This document shows, in pieces, positions 8,464 through 17,019 of a DNA stretch of 46,354 nucleotides (position 1 is the first letter of the stretch; every line of letters begins with the position of its first letter). Location of the stretch: assembly GCA_036267355.1 (NCBI GenBank), contig DATAWG010000087.1, forward strand, positions 1 through 46,354, read 5' to 3'. The stretch is from Pirellulales bacterium. GTDB lineage: Bacteria; Planctomycetota; Planctomycetia; Pirellulales; DATAWG01. Both the position numbers and the translations under genes were made by a program. A model generated the notes under the pieces. The model did no database searches, was not told where the DNA came from, and was given only the letters and a program-made list of their open reading frames with translations.

Positions 8464-9123
8464 TCAAAACGTCACCGGCGCGCGCGGAGAATTCGAGACG
8501 GTTTGTTGCATCGCTCGGCGTTCGTCGGCGATCGACGGAATCCGTGCGGGCAGTGGGAGGCCAGACAATCGCAAAAAATTCGCCAATAGCGAATAACCCG
8601 CCTCCGTCAGGATAGATTCCGGATGAAACTGCAAGCCGATCACCGGTCGCCGGCGGTGGGCAATCGCCATCACGATTCCGTCGGCCGTGCGGGCAGTGAC
8701 TTCCAATTCCGCGGGCAGGCTCGCCTCTTCCACCACGAGCGAATGGTACCGGCACGCCACGAGCGGATTCGGCACACCATCAAAAATGCCGCGGCCATTG
8801 TGATACACTTCCGACGTTCGGCCATGCATCGCCTCAGCGGCCCTTCCGACGCGCCCTCCCAGAGCCACCGCGATGACCTGATGCCCCAGGCAAATCCCCA
8901 AAATTGGCATTTCATTATGCAGCTCACGGACGATTTCGATCGAACAGCCGGCCTCGTTGGGCGTACAAGGCCCCGGCGACAACACGACCGCATCTGGCCG
9001 CGCAGCCCGCACTTCCGCGGCATCGATGGCATCATGCCGGACGACGCGCGTCTCCTGTCCCAGCCGCTGAAAGTAGCGAGCCAGATTGAATACGAAACTG
9101 TCGTAGTTATCGATGAGTAGCAA
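8464..9123 (-). CDS. pabA: aminodeoxychorismate synthase, glutamine amidotransferase subunit
   Basis: A 219-residue class I glutamine amidotransferase. It opens with LLIDNYDSFVFNL, has the oxyanion loop LSPGPCTPNEAG, the nucleophile in GICLGHQ (Cys78) and the His-Glu pair in QFHPES (His167, Glu169). It supplies ammonia from glutamine to PabB. Alone it could equally be TrpG, since these are often shared, but it follows a gene with a PabB-type active site, so PabA is preferred. About 25 extra residues follow the fold (from IPSIADERR). The 135-bp gap to pabB is filled by an inverted GGGTGAGGG-type repeat pair. Confidence 0.92.
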   Translation of the reverse strand: MLLIDNYDSFVFNLARYFQRLGQETRVVRHDAIDAAEVRAARPDAVVLSPGPCTPNEAGCSIEIVRELHNEMPILGICLGHQVIAVALGGRVGRAAEAMHGRTSEVYHNGRGIFDGVPNPLVACRYHSLVVEEASLPAELEVTARTADGIVMAIAHRRRPVIGLQFHPESILTEAGYSLLANFLRLSGLPLPARIPSIADERRAMQQTVSNSPRAPVTF

Positions 9124-9126
9124 GCT

Positions 9127-9267
9127 AGGGTGAGGGATTAGGGCGAGGGATTAGGATGAGCAAGCGGGAAGTGTCGTGGTTCGGCATCAGAGAGGACTTT
9201 CGTTCGTGTTAGGTGTTGGCGACCGCTTGCGCGTTCCCTAAGCCGTCACTCTAAACCCTCACCCTAA
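9127..9267. repeat. inverted pair of GGGTGAGGG-type repeats between pabB and pabA
   Basis: On the plus strand 9127-9156 is a run of GGGTGAGGG/ATTAGGGCGAGGG units, and 9239-9267 carries CCCTAAGCC...CCCTCACCCTAA in the opposite sense. The outer arms can pair over about 15-20 bp. The right arm overlaps the 3' end of pabB, so its TGA stop is formed inside the repeat. Similar pairs or single arms occur at 18500-18686, 19957-20007, 25858-25918 and 33619-33652. Confidence 0.7.
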
Positions 9268-10809
9268 TGCCCTGATCATTCCTTCGGCTTTGTGCCACGT
9301 TTCTTCGTATTCGCGGACCGGGTCGCTTTGGGCAACGATCCCGCCGCCGACCGGCATTTGCCACCAGCCGCGCCCGGCCGTGATCGTGCGGATCAAAAGG
9401 TTCATGTCCATGGAACCATCAAAGCCCAAAAATCCCAGGCAACCGCAATAGGCTCCGCGAGCGGTGGGCTCAAGTTCGGCGATGATCTGCATCGCGCGGA
9501 TTTTCGGGGCGCCGGAGATCGAACCGCCGGGGAATGCGGCCCGAATGAGATCGATCGCCGTGTTCCCGGTGGTGAGCTCTGCTTGCACGACCGACACCAA
9601 ATGCTGCACGAACTCAAAAACCTCGAGCCGGCAAAGCTCGCTGACCGTGACGCTCTCTGGCAGGCAGACGCGGGCCAGATCGTTGCGCAGCAGATCGACG
9701 ATCATCACATTCTCGGCGTTATCCTTTTCGCTTTCCCGCAATTCGTCGCCGGCGAACAAATCGGCCTCGGGCCGGGCCGTGCGGCGACGCGTGCCCTTGA
9801 TCGGCCGCGCTTCGACCCGCCCATCGGCAACGCGCAAGAACCGCTCGGGCGATGCGCTGACAATTTGAAACTCCCCCAGATCGAAATAGCCCGCCATCGG
9901 CGCCGGGTTTCGCTCGCGGAGCCGCAGATAGAGCGACACCGAATCGTCCGTCGCCGGGCAAAGCAGCCGCTGGGAGAGATTGACCTGAAAGATATCGCCG
10001 GCGCGAATGTATTCGATGGCACGGGCAACTGTGGCAATATATCGTTCGGGCGAGAAGTTGCTGGTGAGCCGTGCTCCACGAACGGCATCGCCTGCGAATC
10101 GTTCGTCGATGGAGAATTGCGGGGCTAGTCGAGCGGCATCGATCTCCCGACGAGAATTCGGCGAGCGGGCGCGGTCCGGGCGAGAGCCGATTTGCGACGT
10201 TTCGAGCAATTGTCGGAATTGCTGCGCTCGTCCGCGAGCTCGTCGGCGGCGCGCGGGGCTCTCGATTTCGGGAAATCCCTGTGAGATGATCCAAGCCCGA
10301 CCCTCGAAATGGTCGAATGCGACGACGAGGTCGTAGAGCCCCATCGCCATTGTCGGAATCTCGAATTCGTCGCAGCGCGGCGGTGGCAAACGTTCGAGTC
10401 TGTGAGCGAAATCATACGACAGCAATCCGGCGGCGCCGCCCTGAAACGGTGGCAGGCCGGCAATCGGGGCCGACGAAAACGCCGCCATTCGCCGAGCAAG
10501 ATCCGCCAGTGGATCGGCCGCCTGCTCGGAATGCCGCGCCTCCGTGAAGTCGAACGGATCAGCGGCGACGAACGAATAGCGGCCAAGCTCGCGATCGCGC
10601 CGTGCACTGTCGAGATATAAGCAGTGCGGCAACACCGAAAGGCGGCGAAACACTGCCTCAGCCGCCGGCGCGGGATGCAATTCTTCGATCCAAATCGATT
10701 CGTCGGCCTCGGCCGCGCGGTAGGGCGCGATCGTGTCGTCCGAGATTCCAGCGCTCGTGAGACCCGCGCCCGCGATCGATCCGCCGTTGCGAGCAGTGGG
10801 TGGCGTCAT
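9259..10809 (-). CDS. pabB: aminodeoxychorismate synthase component I
   Basis: A 516-residue chorismate-binding enzyme that aminates chorismate to 4-amino-4-deoxychorismate, the precursor of p-aminobenzoate. The C-terminal domain carries VNLSQRL, the motif RPIKGTRRR with Lys338, ESEKDNAENVMIVDLLRNDL, PGGSISGAPK (427-436) and the terminal GGGIVAQSDPVREYEET. The PIKGT lysine is diagnostic: PabB uses it as a nucleophile, whereas anthranilate synthase TrpE has PIAGT. The start ATG overlaps the stop of the upstream dihydropteroate-synthase-like gene by 4 bp (ATGA), showing translational coupling. p-Aminobenzoate feeds both folate and methanopterin; the neighbours suggest the latter. No pabC lyase is present here. 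A 25-residue N-terminal extension precedes the conserved part. Confidence 0.94.
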   Translation of the reverse strand: MTPPTARNGGSIAGAGLTSAGISDDTIAPYRAAEADESIWIEELHPAPAAEAVFRRLSVLPHCLYLDSARRDRELGRYSFVAADPFDFTEARHSEQAADPLADLARRMAAFSSAPIAGLPPFQGGAAGLLSYDFAHRLERLPPPRCDEFEIPTMAMGLYDLVVAFDHFEGRAWIISQGFPEIESPARRRRARGRAQQFRQLLETSQIGSRPDRARSPNSRREIDAARLAPQFSIDERFAGDAVRGARLTSNFSPERYIATVARAIEYIRAGDIFQVNLSQRLLCPATDDSVSLYLRLRERNPAPMAGYFDLGEFQIVSASPERFLRVADGRVEARPIKGTRRRTARPEADLFAGDELRESEKDNAENVMIVDLLRNDLARVCLPESVTVSELCRLEVFEFVQHLVSVVQAELTTGNTAIDLIRAAFPGGSISGAPKIRAMQIIAELEPTARGAYCGCLGFLGFDGSMDMNLLIRTITAGRGWWQMPVGGGIVAQSDPVREYEETWHKAEGMIRALG

Positions 10810-12353
10810 GGCAATGCAGCCGGGGAAGGCGGATCGTTCGGTGGCGGATCGGCCGCTCCGTGCGGCGGTTCTTTTTCAGGCTCGGCCGGTTTGGTTCGCT
10901 TGAGCCGGTGGCTTTGCTCAGGGCGGGTCAGATAACCCCAGTCCAACGCTTCATCTTGTCGATAATCTTTCGAAAGGGTCAGTGCGGTGACCGCCTTGGC
11001 CATCTCGTATCCTAAGTAAAAGGCATGCCCGGCGTCGAGGTTGCGCCGCTGCATGGCGAGCAATTGTTCGGCCAGCACAAACGGATCGCGGTCGGCAAGA
11101 TGCAGCCCCGCGCTGACGACATGAATCCGGCCATCCTCGGCAAAGATGCGGTAGTTGTTGTCTTTGATCTCGGCCGCAAGGCGATCCAATTGTTCGTCGC
11201 CGAAACGGGCCGGCTCCGGGCCGCGGAGCATGATCAGCCGCGGGTCGACGTGCTTTGGCAACGTGCGATGCCGCACCGCATGATAGACCAACTGCCGAGC
11301 CACATCGCATTCGCCCACGCTGCCCCGGGCCCAATTGATCACCTGCGTCGTCAGCACGCTGCGAATCCCGAGCTCTTCGCAAATCGCCAGCAGCAACACA
11401 TTGATGCCTGCGGAATCGACGTCGGTCAGCTCCGTCAAGTTTCCGACGCCCATCAGCATTTCCGCATCGGGAAACCGGCGGCGAACTTCGAAATAGCGGA
11501 GCAAGCTGGCGGCAAAACCAAGCCCGATCGGCTCCAGCACGGCGTCGATCCGCAACCGGACGCCGGCCGCCGCCAGATGGGCGACGGTTTCTTCGAGGCC
11601 GGGAAGGAGACTGTCCCCTTTTGCTCCGAAGACTTCGCAAAAGGGGACAGTCCCCGGGACTTCGCAAAAGGGGACGGTCGCCGGTTCGGCCGGGAGGTCC
11701 GGCACCACGACCACTTCGCAGCCCCAATCGACGGCCGCCTCGCGGTTCGACGAATTCACCGACAACACCAATTCGGCGCCTGCCCGCACCGCCGGCTCGA
11801 TTTCACGCGGATCGAGACTATCGATCGACACGCGATGGCCGGCGTCGCGCAGGGCTCGCACCACGTCGGCCACGCCACTCCACGGTCCGCCCGGATCGCA
11901 GCCGACGTCGATCATGTCGGCCCCATCGGCAGCCAATCGCCGAGCTTCCGCAAGGATTGCGAGAAGCGGCAACCGCGGGCAATGATTGATCTCCGCGACG
12001 ATTTGGATGTCGCGGGCGCCGTAGTCGGTTGGGGGCGGCTCGTGGCCGAAAAATGCGGCCAGCCGGCGCAAATCGCGCGGCCCGCGCTCGACAGGCTTCG
12101 CCGCCGCTTCCTCGACCGGCCGCAAGTCGCCTTCGCAATAGCCGGGCAAGAGCACGCGATCGGCATCCGGCGGCACATGAATTCGCCGCGCGATCCACTC
12201 CGGCGTCATCAGCGCCGCGACCGTGATCGGCAGCACGTCGATCGTATAGCTGAAGCCGACGCGGGCGGCCAGCTGCGCCAATTCTTCGCGCAGCGCGTGT
12301 TCCGCCAACCGCCCCGTGACGAAATGAATCCGCTCAGGTCGGTCGGGTTGCAT
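10806..12353 (-). CDS. dihydropteroate-synthase-related protein (archaeal/H4MPT type)
   Basis: A 515-residue protein. Residues 1-110 form an N-terminal domain (IHFVTGRLAE; VLLPGYCEGDL, as in DUF6513 proteins). Residues 115-370 form a TIM barrel related to dihydropteroate synthase: VAEINHCPRL, GADMIDVGCDPGG, HRVSIDSLDPREI, ELVLSVNSSN, LEPIGLGF and MGVGNLTELTD. A further ~110 residues follow, including LSKDYRQDEALDWGYLT. This architecture is that of the dihydropteroate-synthase-related family of methanogens and H4MPT-containing bacteria rather than folate FolP, so a step joining pterin and the aminobenzoate-derived part is inferred. Residues 225-248 (GTVPFCEV repeated) are encoded by an inserted palindromic repeat. 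It is coupled by a 4-bp overlap to pabB and lies 39 bp after the S10 peptidase gene. Confidence 0.88.
   Translation of the reverse strand: MQPDRPERIHFVTGRLAEHALREELAQLAARVGFSYTIDVLPITVAALMTPEWIARRIHVPPDADRVLLPGYCEGDLRPVEEAAAKPVERGPRDLRRLAAFFGHEPPPTDYGARDIQIVAEINHCPRLPLLAILAEARRLAADGADMIDVGCDPGGPWSGVADVVRALRDAGHRVSIDSLDPREIEPAVRAGAELVLSVNSSNREAAVDWGCEVVVVPDLPAEPATVPFCEVPGTVPFCEVFGAKGDSLLPGLEETVAHLAAAGVRLRIDAVLEPIGLGFAASLLRYFEVRRRFPDAEMLMGVGNLTELTDVDSAGINVLLLAICEELGIRSVLTTQVINWARGSVGECDVARQLVYHAVRHRTLPKHVDPRLIMLRGPEPARFGDEQLDRLAAEIKDNNYRIFAEDGRIHVVSAGLHLADRDPFVLAEQLLAMQRRNLDAGHAFYLGYEMAKAVTALTLSKDYRQDEALDWGYLTRPEQSHRLKRTKPAEPEKEPPHGAADPPPNDPPSPAALP
11609..11683. repeat. palindromic repeat inserted in frame within a coding region
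   Basis: The arms GACTGTCCCCTTTTGC and GCAAAAGGGGACAGTC are perfect 16-bp complements around a 12-nt loop (11609-11652). A second half-copy, GGACTTCGCAAAAGGGGAC, follows at 11657-11675. The block lies inside the dihydropteroate-synthase-like gene, keeps its frame, contains no stop and encodes a duplicated peptide, TVPFCEV, that has no counterpart expected in the barrel. It behaves like the protein-inserting palindromic elements described in Rickettsia. Confidence 0.85.
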
Positions 12354-12392
12354 TTGTCGCCCTGAGAACGAGCTTTGCTGTTCGCCGCAAAA

Positions 12393-14132
12393 TCACGGCA
12401 TCGCTCGTTTGACGAAATCGGCGAAGTCTTGTTTTAGCTTGCGATGCGAATCGCGGTCGATATACATCATGTGGCCCGCTTCGTAGTATTGCCAATCGAC
12501 GTTCTTCAGCATTTCCGGATGCAAGCCGAGATGATTGAACGTGTATTGCACCGAGAAATACGGCGTCACGTTGTCGTAATAGCCCGCGCAAACCATGACC
12601 TTTAGATGCGGATTTTTCATGAAGGCCGAGCGGAGCAGGCCGGTGGTTTCGGCGTAGCCGTTGCTCGACTCCCAATCCCAGGGGAGATGCACCAGCACGT
12701 TGTAGACCATGTCGGTCTTGTAGCCGAGTTCGTCGCGGATGTATTGCTCGAACGCGGCTTCGAACGGCGGCCGGACAAGCGAGCCCGCGGGATCGAACTC
12801 GACACGGTCTTCAATGCTCAGCGGCGCGGGAGCGGTCAGCCGGCCATCGTAGCCGCCGATCACCAGCTTCTGGTCTTTCAGCAATTGCCGGGCAAAATGC
12901 CCGGATTCGACGCGCAAGTCGCTGTCGTCGATGTAGCGCGGTTCGATGCCCGTGTAGCGGGCCAATTTGCCGACGGCCGCTTTTCGCTCCGCCGCGGATA
13001 AATCGCTTCCGCGATTGAGGATCGACACATAATCGTTCATCGCCCAATGCTCGGATTCCTTCAGCACGGCTTTTAGATCCTTTTGCTGTAGGTCGGCCGG
13101 CAATTTCTTGTGATACCAGGCGTCGGCGGTGTAGGTGGGCAAGTGCAAAGCCGTGGGCAACCCGTTGAACAAATCCTCTTCCAGCACGCCCATGTTCAGA
13201 ACCGTCGAAATCAATACGATGCCATTGAAGGCGATGCCCTTTTCGATGAGCGTGCCCGCCAGCCCGGCGGCGCGAAACGTGCCATAGCTTTCGCCGGCCA
13301 AAAACAGCGGCGACAGCCAGCGATCGTTGCGAGTGATATACATGCGGATGAACTCGCCGACGGATTGAATATCGCCGCGCACTCCGTTGAGTTGATGGGC
13401 GATTTCGGGCGTCTTGGCCCGGCTGTAGCCGGTGCCGACCGGATCGATGAACACCAGATCCGTTTGATCGAGCCACGTGGATTCGTCGTCGATCAATTGG
13501 AAGGGCGGCGGCGGCATGTCGCCTTTGTCGGTCAGTTTTGGACTGCGGGGCCCCATCGCGCCCATGTGAACCCAGATCGAAGCCGAGCCGGGGCCGCCGT
13601 TGAAGGCGAACGTCAGCGGCCGTTTGGCGCGATCGGCGCCATCGAGCGTGTAGGCCATGTAGAAGATATGGGCCTCGGTTTCGCCGCGCGCATTCTTGAT
13701 CGGCATCTGCGCGACCGTGGCGGTGTAGGCGATCGTTTTGCCGCCGACGGTGATTTTGTGGTGCGTCGCCACCGGCGTTTCGTCGACCGCTTCCGCCGAC
13801 ACGGCGCTTGCCGCCGATGGGCCAGGCGATTGCTCGGGATGATGATGGCCGCGGGCGGCCTCTTGGATGGCGCCGGGATGCTCGCTCCCGGCCGGCTCGT
13901 GCTTCGGCTGCTCGGCTTTGATTTGCTCGGTTTCGCCCTGGTCAGTTTTTGCTGTGCCGTTGGGCAGGGGAACCGTTGCCGCAGCAGTCCCGTGGGGCGC
14001 GGGCGATTGTGCGGCAGAGCTTTTCGCCGGTGCCGTTGACGACGCCGACGCTTTGGATGGCGCCTGCGCGGGTTGGTCGGCTAGCGCCGGCAACGCGACG
14101 AAACAGAGCAAGATCGTGTATCGCAACTTCAT
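12393..14132 (-). CDS. secreted serine carboxypeptidase-like hydrolase (peptidase S10)
   Basis: A 579-residue exported protein with a signal peptide (MKLRYTILLCFVALPALADQ, cut near residue 18). A low-complexity Ala/Pro/Ser/His linker covers about 20-120. The catalytic domain follows: FAFNGGPGSASIW (oxyanion hole, 176-187), LVFIDPVGTGYS, the nucleophile in AGESYGTFRA (Ser282), the acid in GYYDNVTPY (Asp520) and His554 in EAGHMMY. These are the motifs of family S10, which removes C-terminal residues from peptides; bacterial members are mostly uncharacterised. Action in the periplasm or outside is expected. It is upstream of and only 39 bp from the dihydropteroate-synthase-like gene on the same strand, so cotranscription is possible, with no obvious functional link. 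Confidence 0.92.
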   Translation of the reverse strand: MKLRYTILLCFVALPALADQPAQAPSKASASSTAPAKSSAAQSPAPHGTAAATVPLPNGTAKTDQGETEQIKAEQPKHEPAGSEHPGAIQEAARGHHHPEQSPGPSAASAVSAEAVDETPVATHHKITVGGKTIAYTATVAQMPIKNARGETEAHIFYMAYTLDGADRAKRPLTFAFNGGPGSASIWVHMGAMGPRSPKLTDKGDMPPPPFQLIDDESTWLDQTDLVFIDPVGTGYSRAKTPEIAHQLNGVRGDIQSVGEFIRMYITRNDRWLSPLFLAGESYGTFRAAGLAGTLIEKGIAFNGIVLISTVLNMGVLEEDLFNGLPTALHLPTYTADAWYHKKLPADLQQKDLKAVLKESEHWAMNDYVSILNRGSDLSAAERKAAVGKLARYTGIEPRYIDDSDLRVESGHFARQLLKDQKLVIGGYDGRLTAPAPLSIEDRVEFDPAGSLVRPPFEAAFEQYIRDELGYKTDMVYNVLVHLPWDWESSNGYAETTGLLRSAFMKNPHLKVMVCAGYYDNVTPYFSVQYTFNHLGLHPEMLKNVDWQYYEAGHMMYIDRDSHRKLKQDFADFVKRAMP

Positions 14133-14241
14133 GGAGGATTTTCCCTGGGATTTCTCGGGGGAACTGCTGGGGTGCGTTTCTTAGGGTACACAGCGAAGTT
14201 GACGGGGGCAACTTACCGCTAATGAGGGCGCTGGTGGCCGT

Positions 14242-14299
14242 CCAGGGAAGGCCGGGGACGGCGATTGGCAGTGGTCGACGCGGTGGGGGCCTTCCCTGG
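14242..14299. repeat. inverted repeat CCAGGGAAGGCC...GGCCTTCCCTGG
   Basis: Perfect 12-bp arms at 14242-14253 and 14288-14299 surround a 34-bp GC-rich loop between the S10 gene and the small hypothetical gene. A single arm of the same family (CCCAGGGAAGGCCG) occurs at about 7690 after the GT4 gene. Lying between divergently placed gene ends it could also act as a terminator, but it has no T-run. Confidence 0.65.
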
Positions 14300-14333
14300 G
14301 CTTGGGTGGAAATGCGCGGCGCGGAGTGATTCG

Positions 14334-14579
14334 CTAGAACGGCATCGCGGGGTTAGCGACGACTTTGTAGCAGGCCCCGATTTGATTCCCGGCGGCGTCG
14401 ACGCCGATCACCAGTGTGATCAGATGTTCGACTTCATCTTTGTACATCGTCGCCATTTGGCCATCCTCCATGACCAGCGCGGTTCCTTCGCCGTCGTAGT
14501 TGAAACAAACGACATCGATTCGCTGATAGCCGAATGGATTTTCGCCGCTGTCGCCGACCCGTTCGAGATGCAGTTGCAT
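14334..14579 (-). CDS. small hypothetical protein (81 aa)
   Basis: An 81-residue protein, MQLHLERVGD...ANPAMPF. The frame is open further upstream, but the ATG at 14579 is preceded by GGAGACGACGCT, a good ribosome site, and is the best start. The sequence is acidic, without signal peptide or membrane segment, and alternates hydrophobic residues as a small beta-rich domain would (IDVVCFNYDG, GTALVMEDGQMATMY). I do not recognise the family. It is divergent from the permuted papain-like gene. Confidence 0.6.
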   Translation of the reverse strand: MQLHLERVGDSGENPFGYQRIDVVCFNYDGEGTALVMEDGQMATMYKDEVEHLITLVIGVDAAGNQIGACYKVVANPAMPF

Positions 14580-14712
14580 AGCGTCGTCTCCACAGGATGG
14601 GATTGCAATCGGCCGCGCGCTTGGTTGTATCACGCCGGTGAGGCAACTAAAATGGCCAGCTATTCTAAACCTCCATGGATGGGTTACTCGAACTCGCGAT
14701 TTTGGTAATCCT

Positions 14713-16884
14713 ATGAAACACCGGCTTAATTTGCGGTCGGCAAGCCATTTCCAGGCCGCATCGCTTCTCTGCGCATTCGCTTGCATCGTCTGTTTTGCGG
14801 CGTCGGCGATGGCATACCCGCCCCGCAGTGGCCGCCTCGGCCCGCGCGACCGCGATCCGGATTCGCAAGGCGACGATCAGGACAAGGCACCGGCAGAGCC
14901 GGCCGGCGGCGGTCCGGCGCTGCGGAATGCGGAGTCGGCGCTTTCGAGTTGGCTCGACCGGCTGGAGGCGTTTCTGCCGCGCAGCGCTGCGGATTTCGGC
15001 CGGCAAAACTTGTCCGAGTTCGACCAGGAGACGCAGGGCGTCGAAGGCTGGTCGGCCGAAACCGCCCGCTTCGATCCGCCCCCCACGCCCGAAGAACTGA
15101 AGCAGATCGTCAATCTCTTGCTCGATTCGAAAGACCGTGTCGATCGGGCGCTGAATCGAACGCTGAATCTACGCATCGGGCTGGCAGCGCTCGACAAATC
15201 GATGCAGCACGATTCGGTACGGCATTTCCTGGCCACCACTTCGGGCTTGATCGATCTATCGGGCCGGCTGCGCTATTTGCTCTTCGACGCGTTGAATTAC
15301 GCCGCGGAAGAGGGCTCTGAATTGCCCGCCGCTCGCGATCAATTTCTAGACGTGCTCACCGCGCATCGCAGTTCGATCGGAGCGGTCGTGGCCGTCGGCG
15401 CGCTGTTGTTCGACCCCGTTTCGACCGATCCGGCGGAACGGATCGAGCCAATGCCCGCGTCCGTAAAGCGGAAGGTGCTGAATTTGGTTGCCGCGACGGG
15501 GCAAATGGATTTGCTGCCGCAAGTCGCCGCGTTTGCCCGCGATCCGAGAACCACGCCCGGCCTGCTCCTGGCGGCCGCGGAGACGATTCGCATGGTTGGA
15601 TTGCCGCAAGACGTGCGCCCCGGGCAAGACCCTGAGGCGCCGAAGCCGGCGATCACCGCTCGCGAGCTGCACGATTTGCTGGCGAAAGTGGCGGCGGATC
15701 GCTGGAGCGCCGACGAACAGCCGCGCGTCGATGAACTTCTGTCCTGGCTCGACGAGCGGGCCAAGAAGGGGCTCAGCGAAGATCGGCTCCGGCTGGGGCG
15801 ATTCGACGTGCAACCGGGCGATTGGCTGCTGATGCGGAATCCGTCTCCCTACAATCTGTTCACCGACCTCTCGCCCGGATTGTTTACGCATGTCGGGGTC
15901 GTTGCCGCGGAGACGGGCACGGACGGCATTCGCCGCCTCGTGCTGGTGGATTTGCCGGAGCGTGGCACGCGCATGCCGGCAACGAATGTCGATGCGTTTG
16001 TTGCCCGCAGCTTGCACTACATGTTTCTCCGTCATCCGGATCCGGCGGTTGCGCAGAAGATGGGAGAGACGGCGGCGGAATTGATTGGCGCGCCGACGGA
16101 ATTCGATCTCAATTTCCGCACCGACCATGTGACGGCGCTCAAGGGCCAGCCGTTGAAGGGCAAGAAGATTCATGCCTATTGCGCCGGGTTCTTGCTGTTA
16201 TGTGCCCAAGACACGGGCCGGCCGCGCGAAGAATTCTTCCCGATTCCCGAAGGTCCCGCGGCGGGCAATACCCGCGAGAACCTGGCGAAGATCGGCATCA
16301 CCTTCGGCCAGAACTTCATCTCGCCGACCGGCGCCCTGTTTTCGCCCAAGTTGCAAATCGTCGGCCAGCGGGAGCCGATGTACGATTCGCAGCGCGAAGT
16401 GGAAGAAGCGATTTACGACTATTTCGCCGAAAGCCTGAAAACCAAAACGCTCGTCGCGACTCCCGATCTGTTCCAATCGATGCGGCTGAAAATGGCCGAG
16501 GCATCGAAGACGAACCCCTTATTGGCAAAAGCAATCGCCGACGCGGCGCATGTCGATCAAGACCTCGATCTGGTGTCGGCCGCGAAGACGCAGGCGGTGG
16601 TCGAGGATTTGGACAACATCGCCTATGGCAATAGCCGCGAATATCTCCTGGCCCGGCAAGCGATCCTCGCCGGACCGAAGCCGGCTCCGGTGGCGGGGCA
16701 GACCGCGGAGCAAACGGCTCAGTTGGCTGAGTTGCGGGAAAAGTTTTCCAGCCTGGCCCAATTCTGGGACGCAGACAAATTGTCGCCCCGCGCCTTGCGA
16801 ATCGCGCTCGTAAAATACTACATCCGGTCGGGCAAGGCCCAGCTCGATACGAAGTTTTTCAGCGGGGGAGCGAGCGGCCGATAG
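14713..16884 (+). CDS. exported permuted papain-like protein (YaeF/YiiX, C92-type)
   Basis: A 723-residue protein starting MKHRLNLRS with a signal peptide ending about SAMA-Y. Residues 40-360 are helical with no clear family. The C-terminal half carries VQPGDWLLMRN, FTHVGVVAAE with His393 and AYCAGFLLLCA with Cys490. This His-before-Cys order is that of the circularly permuted NlpC/P60-papain group (YiiX/C92). Members are thought to hydrolyse amide or ester bonds in peptidoglycan or lipids, but the substrate here is unknown. About 230 residues follow the domain, largely helical. An upstream in-frame ATG at 14638 lacks a signal sequence at its start and is not preferred. Confidence 0.8.
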   Translation: MKHRLNLRSASHFQAASLLCAFACIVCFAASAMAYPPRSGRLGPRDRDPDSQGDDQDKAPAEPAGGGPALRNAESALSSWLDRLEAFLPRSAADFGRQNLSEFDQETQGVEGWSAETARFDPPPTPEELKQIVNLLLDSKDRVDRALNRTLNLRIGLAALDKSMQHDSVRHFLATTSGLIDLSGRLRYLLFDALNYAAEEGSELPAARDQFLDVLTAHRSSIGAVVAVGALLFDPVSTDPAERIEPMPASVKRKVLNLVAATGQMDLLPQVAAFARDPRTTPGLLLAAAETIRMVGLPQDVRPGQDPEAPKPAITARELHDLLAKVAADRWSADEQPRVDELLSWLDERAKKGLSEDRLRLGRFDVQPGDWLLMRNPSPYNLFTDLSPGLFTHVGVVAAETGTDGIRRLVLVDLPERGTRMPATNVDAFVARSLHYMFLRHPDPAVAQKMGETAAELIGAPTEFDLNFRTDHVTALKGQPLKGKKIHAYCAGFLLLCAQDTGRPREEFFPIPEGPAAGNTRENLAKIGITFGQNFISPTGALFSPKLQIVGQREPMYDSQREVEEAIYDYFAESLKTKTLVATPDLFQSMRLKMAEASKTNPLLAKAIADAAHVDQDLDLVSAAKTQAVVEDLDNIAYGNSREYLLARQAILAGPKPAPVAGQTAEQTAQLAELREKFSSLAQFWDADKLSPRALRIALVKYYIRSGKAQLDTKFFSGGASGR

Positions 16885-16901
16885 TTTCCCAGTTCGTATT
16901 G

Positions 16902-16985
16902 TCGCAGGCACACGCCGTGTGGCGTCTGCGCGGGGCGAGAGGCTGCGCTCAGAGCAGCGCCGACGGCACACGGAGTGTGCCTACT
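16902..16985. repeat. palindromic repeat GCAGGCACACnCCGTGTG family (copy)
   Basis: The arms GTCGCAGGCACACGCCGTGTGGCGTC and GACGGCACACGGAGTGTGCCTACTA form a long imperfect hairpin with a GC-rich loop. The same family occurs at 28793-28887, 38624-38803 and 38852-39032. Confidence 0.85.
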
Positions 16986-17019
16986 AGATTGGCAAGCCAG
17001 CGGCACACCGTTGCGGTCG

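Noticed and set aside
9259-10809. Anthranilate synthase TrpE
   Set aside because: The active-site motif is PIKGT rather than PIAGT, and the neighbours are pterin-cofactor genes, so PabB is preferred.
11025-12365. A 446-residue open frame on the plus strand
   Set aside because: It is the shadow of the dihydropteroate-synthase-like gene. Its composition is rich in Arg/His/Gln/Asp with no domain.
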